A stretch of DNA of 39,245 nt, from NCBI GenBank assembly GCA_002328585.1, contig DCUV01000054.1, forward strand, positions 24,581-63,825, written 5' to 3'. The position numbers and the translations under genes were made by a program. Below the pieces are notes generated by a model that saw nothing but the letters and a program-made list of their open reading frames with translations, was not told where the DNA came from and ran no database searches. Below are positions 25,768 to 32,979 of this stretch, one piece after another (positions within the stretch are counted from its first letter, which is position 1; each line of letters opens with the position of its first letter). Source of the stretch: Spirochaetia bacterium UBA2205 (GTDB lineage: Bacteria > Spirochaetota > UBA4802 > UB4802).

Positions 25768-27411
25768 TTAGCGTCTCATCAAAATTCCATGCTGCTTCCT
25801 TCGTGCTTTAGCATTCTTTTCTACAAAAAACATCTCTCCGGTTAAGGGGTCAGAGCCTGTATAATACTGAATTGACGATAATGTCATGGGCAGCGGGATA
25901 AATGCCTGACATTGGTAAGGAACATATCCAAAGATTGCCTCAATTTCACTGCGCATCCTATACACGGAGCTATCGGTACTGCCCGGTTGACAGGTCATAA
26001 GGTAAGGTACAAGGTAGTATTCCTTTGCCTGCCGTTTGCATTCATGGTTAAACGCCTTTACAAATTCTGCAAGGGGGTATAACGGCACCTTGCGCATAGC
26101 TCTGAGCACTGTACTATCGATATGTTCCGGAGCTACCTTAAGCTGCCCGCTCACAAAATGTGTAATGAAGTACGATAGCTCTCGTAAGCAGTCTTTTGAC
26201 CACATAAATAAATCATAGCGTATCCCTGAACCAACCGACACCTTTTTCACATTAGGGAGGGTCAGAGCCTCATCCATCAAGTCTATCCACTCTCGTGTAT
26301 TAATCTTCAAATGTTTACACAACGCAGGAAACACACAGCTTTCCCTGTTGCAGCCGCCAATACTGCACTCCATCCCATACATGTTTGCCGACGGACCACC
26401 TATATCGGTGATATGAATTGTTTTCTTTGCAGCAATTGCTGTAATCTCCTGCTTAATGGAATCCCGTGAACGCGATACAATCCTTTTGCCCTGATGCAGG
26501 GTTAACGTGCAAAACGAGCATCCACCAGCACAACCCCGGTGCGCATTGATAGAATACTGAATCATAGTGTAAGCTGGTATTGTTCTGGTATACACAGGAT
26601 GAGGTTTTCGAGTGTACGGTACTTCATAATATGAATCCAATTGATGCTGCGAAATCTGTGGCGGCGGATAATGGACAATATATCGCCCGCCGCTTTCCTG
26701 AACTATCAGCTTGCTTTGAAAATTCTGGTAAAACTGTTTGTACATCGTTACCAGCGCTTCATTTGATTCCATAGCATCCTTTTCAGAGGGGAGTAAAAAG
26801 GCATTCAAAGGCTTATTCCTGGCGATAGTTACTGTTCCAGAAATACCCTCCATGCTCTGACCCCCTGACAGGCGGTTAGCAATCTCTACAGTCTGGGACT
26901 CTCCCATGCCATAGACTAAAATATCAGCCCTGCTATCGACAAGAATACTTCGCCGTAATTTATTTTGAATAAAATCATAGTGCACCAATCTTCGCATCGA
27001 AGCTTCGATGCCACCAATAACAATGGGGACATCTTTGAAACGCTGCTTTATTAGATTGCAATAGGTAATAATGGCATTTGACGGTTTTACACCGCCCATG
27101 CCGCCGGGAACATAGGGATCATCATTGCGTATTTTTTTAAATGCAGTGAACCGCGCAAGCATTGAATCAATGTTACCGCTGGTAATGCCAAAAAAAAGAT
27201 TTGGCCTGCCCATAACCTCAATTGATGATGGGTCCATAAAATTGGGCATGGCTATAATACCCACTGTATATCCCGCTTTCTCAAGTACCCGCCCAATAAC
27301 AGCAGTACCAAATGACGGATGATCAATATATGCATCACCCGTCACCAGAATAATGTCAATACTGTTCCATCCACGTTTTTTTGCTTCATCAAGTGTTAAC
27401 GGCAAAAACAA
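25768..27411 (-). CDS. ygiQ: YgiQ-family radical SAM protein
   Basis: The 547-residue protein opens with FLPLTLDEAKKRGWNSIDII and HPSFGTAVIGRVLE, the fixed N-terminus of the YgiQ (UPF0313) family, followed by GGIEASMRRLVHYDF. The radical SAM cluster is CAGGCSFC (CxxxCxxC) near residue 306, preceded by INAHRG. Extra cysteines occur in IGGCNRESCVFPALC, as usual in this family. The C-terminal YYTGSDPLTGEMFFVEKNAK is also typical. The reaction is not established for the family. It is somewhat shorter than proteobacterial YgiQ (about 700), lacking a C-terminal tail. It begins 17 bases after the leuA stop on the same strand, so it may be transcribed with leuA. Three copies of the word GGGTCAGAGC lie inside it. 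Confidence 0.88.
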   Translation of the reverse strand: MFLPLTLDEAKKRGWNSIDIILVTGDAYIDHPSFGTAVIGRVLEKAGYTVGIIAMPNFMDPSSIEVMGRPNLFFGITSGNIDSMLARFTAFKKIRNDDPYVPGGMGGVKPSNAIITYCNLIKQRFKDVPIVIGGIEASMRRLVHYDFIQNKLRRSILVDSRADILVYGMGESQTVEIANRLSGGQSMEGISGTVTIARNKPLNAFLLPSEKDAMESNEALVTMYKQFYQNFQSKLIVQESGGRYIVHYPPPQISQHQLDSYYEVPYTRKPHPVYTRTIPAYTMIQYSINAHRGCAGGCSFCTLTLHQGKRIVSRSRDSIKQEITAIAAKKTIHITDIGGPSANMYGMECSIGGCNRESCVFPALCKHLKINTREWIDLMDEALTLPNVKKVSVGSGIRYDLFMWSKDCLRELSYFITHFVSGQLKVAPEHIDSTVLRAMRKVPLYPLAEFVKAFNHECKRQAKEYYLVPYLMTCQPGSTDSSVYRMRSEIEAIFGYVPYQCQAFIPLPMTLSSIQYYTGSDPLTGEMFFVEKNAKARRKQHGILMRR

Positions 27412-27428
27412 TGTATACTTCCATTATC

Positions 27429-29012
27429 TTATAATTGTGCTTCTATCTTCTCGCCAATATGGTTGCGCTGTTTGATATAGTCCAGCTTATTCAAAGCATC
27501 AACAAAAGAAAGGATACCTGCCACTGATATATCAATGTTTACGCCATTGCCAAAAACTTTAAGCTGTTTTCCGTCAATTTCCTCAACAACTGTCACCGTA
27601 ACCTCGCACAATGCATCAGAACCACCGGTGATAGCCACTAAATTAAATGATTCAATTTTAGCATTTGTCCCGGTAATCTTTTTAACTGCATTTATTCCTG
27701 CATCAACACCACCGTTGCCATGCGCAACATCAAATGATTCAACTCCCTCATCGTTTCTATCCTTGATAGTAACCAGTGTCATCGGAGGTGAATACATACC
27801 GGTCGATATCTGCACATTGGTTACCTTGTAGCGCCCTTTGACCTTGTAAACTGCTTCGCCAACCAGTACTTCAAGGTCCTCATCAAAAATTTGCTTTTTC
27901 TTGTCAGCAAGCACTTTAAAAAGTTTAAAGAAACGATCCAGCTCTTCATCGCTAAGATTATATCCCATGTTATTCAGCCTTGCAATGACAGCATGGCGCC
28001 CCGAGTGCTTCCCTAAAATAAGGGCAGATTTTGTAATGCCAACATCCTCAGGTCTCATGATTTCATAAGTCATCGCATTTTTTAACATACCATCCTGATG
28101 TATCCCTGATTCATGTGCAAAAGCATTGGCACCCACGATGGCTTTATTTGGTTGTACGTTAACACCCGTAATATGAGTAAGCAATTTTGAGGTTGGCACA
28201 ATTTGTTTTGTATTGATATCAGTATACACATTATACTTATCCCCGCGAACTTTAAGTGCCATTACAAGCTCTTCCATAGCAGTATTACCTGCCCGCTCGC
28301 CTATACCGTTGATTGTACATTCCACCTGACGTGCACCTGCTTCAATAGCAGCAAGTGTATTGGCGGTGGCAAGTCCCAGATCATTGTGGCAGTGAACTGA
28401 AACAATTGCCTTATCTATATTGGGCACATTGTTAAAAAGAAATGTAATAAACTGGTGAAATTCTGATGGCATGGCATACCCCACCGTGTCTGGAATATTG
28501 ATCGTTGTTGCACCGGCATGTATCACCGCTTCTACCATCTGCGCAACATAGTTCCAGTCGCTCCTTGTTGCATCCATTGGCGAAAATTCAACATTGGGCA
28601 TGTAATTTCTGGCATGTTTTACCGAATCAACAGCTATGGCCAGAACCTCTTCACGTGTTTTTTTAAATTGATAGTTAATATGGATGTCTGAGCTTGAGAT
28701 AAAGATGTGGATACGCGGATTTTCAGCATTGCGCAACGCATCCCATGCAACGTCTATATCCTTTCTATTTGCCCGTGCCAATCCTGCAACCTGCACCCCT
28801 TTTACCCTTTCGGCTATTTTTTTTACCGCTTCAAAATCGCCAGGGGATGATACAGGAAATCCTGCCTCAATAATATCCATACCCAATTTTACCAGTTGAT
28901 CGGTAAAATGGAGTTTTTCATCTATGTTCATACTAAAGCCGGGAGCCTGCTCACCATCCCGTAACGTTGTATCAAAAATATAAACCTTTTCTTTTTTAGT
29001 TGTCGTTGACAT
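27429..29012 (-). CDS. leuA: 2-isopropylmalate synthase
   Basis: The 527-residue protein has the full LeuA layout: TIM barrel from residue 10 with FDTTLRDGEQAPGFSM, VHCHNDLGLATANT (metal-binding histidines) and NGIGERAGNTAMEELVMAL, then the communication region with GANAFAHESGIHQDGMLKNA, and the C-terminal regulatory domain (from about 385) that binds leucine. It condenses 2-oxoisovalerate with acetyl-CoA, the committed step of leucine synthesis. A citramalate synthase is the main alternative; the leucine-rich leader peptide and attenuator upstream argue for LeuA. The start at 29012 has AAGGAG. No leuBCD genes are next to it. Confidence 0.93.
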   Translation of the reverse strand: MSTTTKKEKVYIFDTTLRDGEQAPGFSMNIDEKLHFTDQLVKLGMDIIEAGFPVSSPGDFEAVKKIAERVKGVQVAGLARANRKDIDVAWDALRNAENPRIHIFISSSDIHINYQFKKTREEVLAIAVDSVKHARNYMPNVEFSPMDATRSDWNYVAQMVEAVIHAGATTINIPDTVGYAMPSEFHQFITFLFNNVPNIDKAIVSVHCHNDLGLATANTLAAIEAGARQVECTINGIGERAGNTAMEELVMALKVRGDKYNVYTDINTKQIVPTSKLLTHITGVNVQPNKAIVGANAFAHESGIHQDGMLKNAMTYEIMRPEDVGITKSALILGKHSGRHAVIARLNNMGYNLSDEELDRFFKLFKVLADKKKQIFDEDLEVLVGEAVYKVKGRYKVTNVQISTGMYSPPMTLVTIKDRNDEGVESFDVAHGNGGVDAGINAVKKITGTNAKIESFNLVAITGGSDALCEVTVTVVEEIDGKQLKVFGNGVNIDISVAGILSFVDALNKLDYIKQRNHIGEKIEAQL

Positions 29013-29031
29013 ACTTTTTCTCCTTATTCAG

Positions 29032-29103
29032 TCAATAGATATAATACAATAAAAGTAATAACATATGTTTTTTGGTATATAGTAGCAATCGTTGGGAATT
29101 CAT
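29032..29103 (-). CDS. Second leucine-rich mini-ORF between attenuator and leuA
   Basis: ATG 29103 opens a 23-codon frame that stops at TGA 29034-29032, 19 bases before the leuA start. It reads MNSQRLLLYTKKHMLLLLLY and then YIY: eight leucines, three in a row and then five in a row. GGAGG lies nine bases upstream of the ATG, after the terminator. Leucine codons used are TTG, CTA, CTA, TTA, TTA, CTT, TTA, TTG. It may be a second leader peptide that adjusts leuA translation; there is no stem-loop of note after it. It could also be chance in AT-rich DNA. Confidence 0.45.
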   Translation of the reverse strand: MNSQRLLLYTKKHMLLLLLYYIY

Positions 29104-29119
29104 CCCTGTATACCTCCAT

Positions 29120-29156
29120 ACATAAAATAAAACCGCCACGGGGTTTCCGTGGCGGT
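29120..29156 (-). terminator. Attenuator terminator in the leuA leader
   Basis: On the minus strand ACCGCCACGG (29156-29147) pairs exactly with CCGTGGCGGT (29141-29132) around a 5-base loop and is followed by TTTATTTTA. An upstream segment GGGGTTTCGTG (29196-29186) can instead pair with CACGGAAACCCC (29151-29140), i.e. with the 5' arm and loop plus part of the 3' arm, with one bulged base, and would prevent terminator formation. Confidence 0.85.
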
Positions 29157-29184
29157 CATTAATTTTTTAGTATACCAATACCTT

Positions 29185-29274
29185 TCACGAAACCCCTGTC
29201 GCGGTTTTCCCCAATAGTAGTAGTCCTAATAGATTAACAAAAAGGTTAAGGTTTTGTGATATGGTATTCATCAT
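29185..29274 (-). CDS. leuL: Leucine leader peptide of the leuA attenuator
   Basis: The frame starts at ATG 29274 or the adjacent ATG 29271 and ends TGA 29187-29185, giving 28-29 residues. It contains NLNLFVNLLGLLLLG, eight leucines in thirteen positions including four in a row (CTA CTA CTA TTG). The stop codon overlaps the antiterminator-forming segment, as in classical amino-acid attenuators: a ribosome stalled at scarce leucyl-tRNA would leave that segment free to form the antiterminator, while a ribosome that finishes the peptide would cover it. AAACC/GGTTT within 29207-29190 could form the pause hairpin. The ribosome binding site is weak. Confidence 0.8.
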   Translation of the reverse strand: MMNTISQNLNLFVNLLGLLLLGKTATGVS

Positions 29275-29306
29275 AACTTACTTTTTAATAGTATCAATGT
29301 AATATA

Positions 29307-29335
29307 CAATTAATCGCATCCTGATATATTGTCAA
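29307..29335 (-). promoter_or_regulatory. Candidate promoter for the leuA leader
   Basis: On the minus strand TTGACA (29335-29330) is followed after 17 bases by TAATTG (29312-29307). The -35 box is perfect, the -10 box weak. It would give a leader of about 25 bases before the leader peptide start. Confidence 0.45.
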
Positions 29336-29455
29336 TATATTTTGCAGTTGCCGTGCTAATTTTTTTACTGCTATTTAACTATCGGTTTTAGGGTAAAAAA
29401 ATATTAATGTATAACTCTACCGCCTATAAAATATAAAATATGTTTTTTAAGCCTT

Positions 29456-30736
29456 TTAATGGATTTCCATGCAAATGATACACACATCATCATTGAAATG
29501 TTCTTTCCCACTCTTTTTTTTCAGACTGGTGTACAATGTATCAATAATTTCTTTACTTGAATAGCTTTGAGCATACGGCAGAATTTCCTGACGCATTAAT
29601 TCTCCAAAATTTTTATAATGGTCATCGTCAACATGCTCCTCAATTAATCCATCAGTATATAAAACAATCCGGTCATCCAAGTTCACGCTATATGTCACAT
29701 TTTTATAATCTTTTCCCCTTGAAAACAGATAATCATTATTTTCCAATGCTAACGGGATTCCTTTACTTTTATTAAGTTGAATTATATTCTTTCCTGAAAT
29801 AACATAAGGGGGATTATGACCTGCACTGGCATAGGTTATACTATGATTCAAAGGATTATAAATCCCGTAAAAAGCTGTAATGAAATTATCCGCCGTAATA
29901 CCATACAGTATTGTATTAAGATAGCGCAATAATTCTGCCGGATTATTTCTGATTAACCCTGCCTGCAATATAAGAGTCTTTATCATAGAGGTAATAAATG
30001 CCGCATGTACTCCGTGCCCGGAAACATCACTCACAAATATGCCAATGTCCTTTGATTCTCTAAACTCAATGAAATCATAAAAATCTCCGCCGACAGCTTC
30101 CATTGGAACGTATAACGAATGTATGAATGGATAGGGATCTTTATTGGGTATAAGTTTGTTTTGAATTTTCCGGGCAAGATTTAAATCCTGTTCTATTAAT
30201 TCATTCCATTTTTTAAGAACATTTCGTTCTGTCTGCAGTTCATTTGTTTTTTCATTAAGTTTGAAATACAATCTATAGGTAATCCGGTGCAAAATAACCG
30301 ACACTAAAATCAAAATAAAATTAGTAAACATCACCCTGGTAGTGGTGATAGCAACCGAAGATTGTATTTCATTGGCAAGGATGTTTACTGATGGGATAAT
30401 AGTATAATATATCATAGCTAACATTGCATTGTAATAAATTATACAGATAACTATCGCATATATGCCATATCGATTAGTTGTATAGAGTGAAGCCATCATA
30501 ATGAATAGTATGTAACTTAACAACAAAACCGAGTTTATACCACCTGTTATATAAATTACCATGGTATAAAAAAATGCATCAAAAGTTATACGAATATACC
30601 GCGTATTTTGATATTGTATAAATGGAGCCTCTAATTCTACTGCTATTGCCCATAGAATACTGTAAACAAGATATGACGTTGAAAGAATTAACAATATTCC
30701 TTTAAAATTATATACAACAATAGTAAAAAGTATCAA
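29456..30736 (-). CDS. Membrane-bound SpoIIE/RsbU-type serine phosphatase
   Basis: The N-terminal ~160 residues form about five or six membrane helices with no large loops. A coiled linker (KLNEKTNELQTERNVLKKW) leads to a PP2C-like SpoIIE domain from about residue 190: LARKIQNKLIPNK, PMEAVGGDFYDFIEF, VSDVSGHGVHAAFITSMIKT, YASAGHNPPYVI, DRIVLYTDGLIEEH and a final NDDVCIICMEI. All metal-binding acidic motifs are present, so it should be active. Such proteins dephosphorylate anti-sigma-factor antagonists. The start is uncertain: TTG 30736 has no proper ribosome binding site, and the frame stays open and protein-like upstream (GKYRFNYVARLSWS) with no ATG before a stop near 30860. Confidence 0.85.
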   Translation of the reverse strand: MILFTIVVYNFKGILLILSTSYLVYSILWAIAVELEAPFIQYQNTRYIRITFDAFFYTMVIYITGGINSVLLLSYILFIMMASLYTTNRYGIYAIVICIIYYNAMLAMIYYTIIPSVNILANEIQSSVAITTTRVMFTNFILILVSVILHRITYRLYFKLNEKTNELQTERNVLKKWNELIEQDLNLARKIQNKLIPNKDPYPFIHSLYVPMEAVGGDFYDFIEFRESKDIGIFVSDVSGHGVHAAFITSMIKTLILQAGLIRNNPAELLRYLNTILYGITADNFITAFYGIYNPLNHSITYASAGHNPPYVISGKNIIQLNKSKGIPLALENNDYLFSRGKDYKNVTYSVNLDDRIVLYTDGLIEEHVDDDHYKNFGELMRQEILPYAQSYSSKEIIDTLYTSLKKKSGKEHFNDDVCIICMEIH

Positions 30737-31040
30737 GCTCCACGACAGGCGAGCGACGTAATTAAAACGATATTTCCCCCTTGTTAAAAAAGATTCTGCT
30801 ATTATAATTATAATGGAACCTTTAATAATGAGTTTTTGGACATTCCCTTGTTGGCACTAACATCAGTAAAATATTGTATACCATCGTATATAATAAAAAA
30901 ACCTGATCTTTTAAGGTGTCCATAATATACTGTATAGTATTAAGAAAACAATGTTTTATAAGTTTAACAAATAAATAGAGAAAATCAAATAAAAAACTAG
31001 CATGAGTAAACCTCTGGAAAATAATTGACACCGTTATCAT
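30737..31040. other. Region upstream of the phosphatase gene
   Basis: About the first 120 bases continue the phosphatase reading frame on the minus strand without a standard start codon. The rest (30860-31024) is AT-rich and shows no gene. The plus-strand promoter TTGACA lies at its end. Confidence 0.35.
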
Positions 31041-31053
31041 GACATCCTAACAT
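31025..31053 (+). promoter_or_regulatory. Candidate promoter upstream of the nhaA remnant and bpt
   Basis: TTGACA (31025-31030) and TAACAT (31048-31053) are 17 bases apart. The -10 box sits within the first hairpin of the repeat element. Confidence 0.4.
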
Positions 31054-31160
31054 AGGACGTCATCCTGAACTCCGATTCAGGATCTCATGGTGGAAAAGAG
31101 ATTCCGGATCGTGTCCGGAATGGCGGTAGTGGTGTAATTCTATTTTCGGTGGATGAAACT
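31041..31160. repeat. Dispersed palindromic repeat element with three hairpins
   Basis: Three successive inverted repeats occur: GACATCCTA/TAGGACGTC (31041-31061, one mismatch), TCCTGAA/TTCAGGA (31063-31082) and ATTCCGGA/TCCGGAAT (31101-31121). The element ends with AATTCTATTTT and GGTGGAT ahead of an ATG, just as the element at 17446-17560 ends with AATTCTATTTT and GGAGGAT. Confidence 0.7.
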
Positions 31161-31162
31161 GA

Positions 31163-31402
31163 ATGAATAATACATTCAACAACCAATCGTTTATTCAACA
31201 ATTTTTTACCCTGGAGTCAGCTAGCGGCATACTCATGATTATTGCTCAGGATTTATTCATTGGTTCTTTAGCTTTTGAAGAAACTGGCTCAAACCTTTTA
31301 TTTGATGAACGCATAGGGATTTTAGCAGGCTCATTATTATCAGGTATTACAGGCTGCATTGTGCTTCATAAAGCTCTGCCAGCAATAGATATTAAGCAAT
31401 AA
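31163..31402 (+). pseudogene. nhaA: NhaA sodium/proton antiporter reduced to its two ends
   Basis: The 79-codon frame starts FNNQSFIQQFFTLESASGIL, which is the usual N-terminus of NhaA ('FF.LE.asGilLl.a'). Directly after IIAQ it continues DLFIGSLAFEETGSNLLFDE and RIGILAGSLLSGITGCIVL, which is the usual last ~50 residues of NhaA ('SLFI..LAF......kiGiL.GSllS.l.G'). The intact antiporter has about 390-440 residues and 12 helices; roughly 320 residues of the middle, with the ion-binding aspartates, are missing, yet the frame is preserved. Transport activity is impossible. It could still make a small two-helix membrane peptide. bpt follows 20 bases later. Confidence 0.75.
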
Positions 31403-31422
31403 TTTTGTAAGAATAATCAACT

Positions 31423-32124
31423 ATGGAACACTCTGGAAGATCATTTATAGCCAGCCCCGAAGAATGTCCTTATCTTGGTAACAGAACAAAATTATACCGT
31501 TACTGCATAAACTATAGCCTGTCTCAGGACGATCTTAATCATTTGCTTGTTCAGGGTTGGCGCCATTTTGGATATACATTTTTTAAGCCTGAATGCCCCG
31601 GCTGCATGCTGTGCATACCCGTGAGGGTTAAAACATTTGAATTTAAACCAGCAAAAAGCCATCGCAGGACACAGCAAAAAAATATACAAACAACCGTAAA
31701 AGTTGGTGAACTTTCTTTAACCAGAAGGGTTTACGATATTTATGAGGATCATTCATTATCGCGCTTTGGCGAGCCGCCATCGATACAATTTTTAATCAGC
31801 AATGTTCTGGATATATGTACAAACACCTACCAAATTGAATACTACGCTGATTCCACCTTATTCGCCGTTGATTATATTGATCAAACTAATAAAGCGCTCA
31901 GTACAATCTACTGTATTTTTCATTCTGACTATGCACACTTGAGCCCCGGCATCTTCAGCATCCTGTATGCCATACAATTGGCTAAAGATAAAAATTTACC
32001 TTATCTTTATTTAGGATATTATGTTCCCGGCTGTAAGGTTATGGAATATAAAATCTCATTTCATCCGTATCAGTGGTATAGCTGGCAAAAAGCACAGTGG
32101 CTTGATGAACCTGTGCAACTATAA
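31423..32124 (+). CDS. bpt: Bacterial aminoacyl-tRNA protein transferase (Bpt/Ate family)
   Basis: The 233-residue protein fits the bacterial R/L-transferase family: N-terminal ATE domain with EECPYLGNRTKLYRYC, the cysteine pair in CPGCMLCIPVRVKTF and RRTQQKN, then the C-terminal GNAT-like ATE domain with LSTIYCIFHSDYAHLSPGIF, LPYLYLGYYVPGCKVMEYK and PYQWY. It moves leucine (Bpt) or arginine from tRNA to the N-terminus of proteins bearing acidic residues, marking them for ClpAP-type degradation. Length is typical (230-250). The ribosome binding site is weak. It may be transcribed from the promoter at 31025 through the nhaA remnant. Confidence 0.92.
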   Translation: MEHSGRSFIASPEECPYLGNRTKLYRYCINYSLSQDDLNHLLVQGWRHFGYTFFKPECPGCMLCIPVRVKTFEFKPAKSHRRTQQKNIQTTVKVGELSLTRRVYDIYEDHSLSRFGEPPSIQFLISNVLDICTNTYQIEYYADSTLFAVDYIDQTNKALSTIYCIFHSDYAHLSPGIFSILYAIQLAKDKNLPYLYLGYYVPGCKVMEYKISFHPYQWYSWQKAQWLDEPVQL

Positions 32125-32125
32125 A

Positions 32126-32473
32126 CTACCGCTCAAATAACGCTGTCTCAATAATATCACCCAATCTATCATCACCATACATATAAGGCGTCTCAGCATT
32201 GTTTGCTTCAGGGAAAACTGTTGTATACACCCCGTTAACCTGTGCATGCACAAAGCTGTACATAGCATTATTGGTAGTATCATCAGAATTGTACTGCCAC
32301 AGGGTAACAGCAACCGCAAATAGTATCATAGCTGCTGCTGAGACAAAAGCAGTATATAATCTATTTCTTTTTTTAACCTTTGACATTACCTGCAAAGCCA
32401 TAGCTTTATCCCACTGTGAACTTTGCAACCGCTGTTGAATTGCTTCATCAAAAAGAAGGTTATAATTATTCAT
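32126..32473 (-). CDS. Putative anti-sigma factor, single membrane span
   Basis: The 115-residue protein has a cytoplasmic N-terminus of about 38 residues (FDEAIQQRLQSSQWDKAMAL...VMSKVKKRNR), one membrane helix (AFVSAAAMILFAVAVTLWQY, about residues 42-61) and a periplasmic tail of about 55 residues. Its start overlaps the stop of the ECF sigma gene by four bases (ATGA), the usual coupling of sigma and anti-sigma genes. It lacks the zinc-binding HxxxCxxC motif of ZAS-domain anti-sigma factors. The role is inferred from topology and position, similar in plan to the small membrane anti-sigma CnrY. No sequence family is recognised. Confidence 0.6.
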   Translation of the reverse strand: MNNYNLLFDEAIQQRLQSSQWDKAMALQVMSKVKKRNRLYTAFVSAAAMILFAVAVTLWQYNSDDTTNNAMYSFVHAQVNGVYTTVFPEANNAETPYMYGDDRLGDIIETALFER

Positions 32474-32961
32474 AGTTCCTCCTGCAACAAGCGTAATAAT
32501 AAATCCTTCCCTCTTGACAGTCGGGATTTAACGGTTCCTTTAGGAATATTGAGCTTTGTTGCAATCTCCCATTCATTGTTGCCCTGTGCTTTCAGCTTTA
32601 CTACATCTTTATACTTATCAGGAAGCATCTCAATGACAGGCATAAGCGATAGTTCCTCGCAATCTATTGCAGGTGAATATGCGGTTGTTGACCTTGATAA
32701 TTTCTGTATCTTTTTCTGCTCCTGTAATAATTTACCATTCATGCGTTTTGACTCATTGGCAGCAATCCTGTATAGCCATGAATCAAGCGTTGACCTTCCT
32801 TCAAACTTCCCCGCCGCAAGGCTTTTATATGCCCGCAGATATGTTTCCTGCACAACATCATCAATTGCCTCATAAAACTGTGCTGCAAGGTGCTTTTGCA
32901 CTGCTCGCAGCACAACATCCTTTGTTTCATGTACTATCGCCGTAAATTCACTTGCATTCAT
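32470..32961 (-). CDS. ECF-type RNA polymerase sigma factor
   Basis: The 163-residue protein has region sigma-2 at about residues 20-80 (DDVVQETYLRAYKSL, FEGRSTLDSWLYRIAANESK) and region sigma-4 at about 105-160 (MLPDKYKDVVKLKAQGNNEW, then IATKLNIPKGTVKSRLSRGK with the helix-turn-helix). This is a typical extracytoplasmic-function sigma factor. It follows the Spy/CnrX-like gene by 18 bases and overlaps the membrane-anchored downstream gene, forming a sensor/sigma/anti-sigma unit. Its promoter target is unknown; autoregulation of the operon would be usual. Confidence 0.9.
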   Translation of the reverse strand: MNASEFTAIVHETKDVVLRAVQKHLAAQFYEAIDDVVQETYLRAYKSLAAGKFEGRSTLDSWLYRIAANESKRMNGKLLQEQKKIQKLSRSTTAYSPAIDCEELSLMPVIEMLPDKYKDVVKLKAQGNNEWEIATKLNIPKGTVKSRLSRGKDLLLRLLQEEL

Positions 32962-32979
32962 CAGGATAAGCCGTTGACC

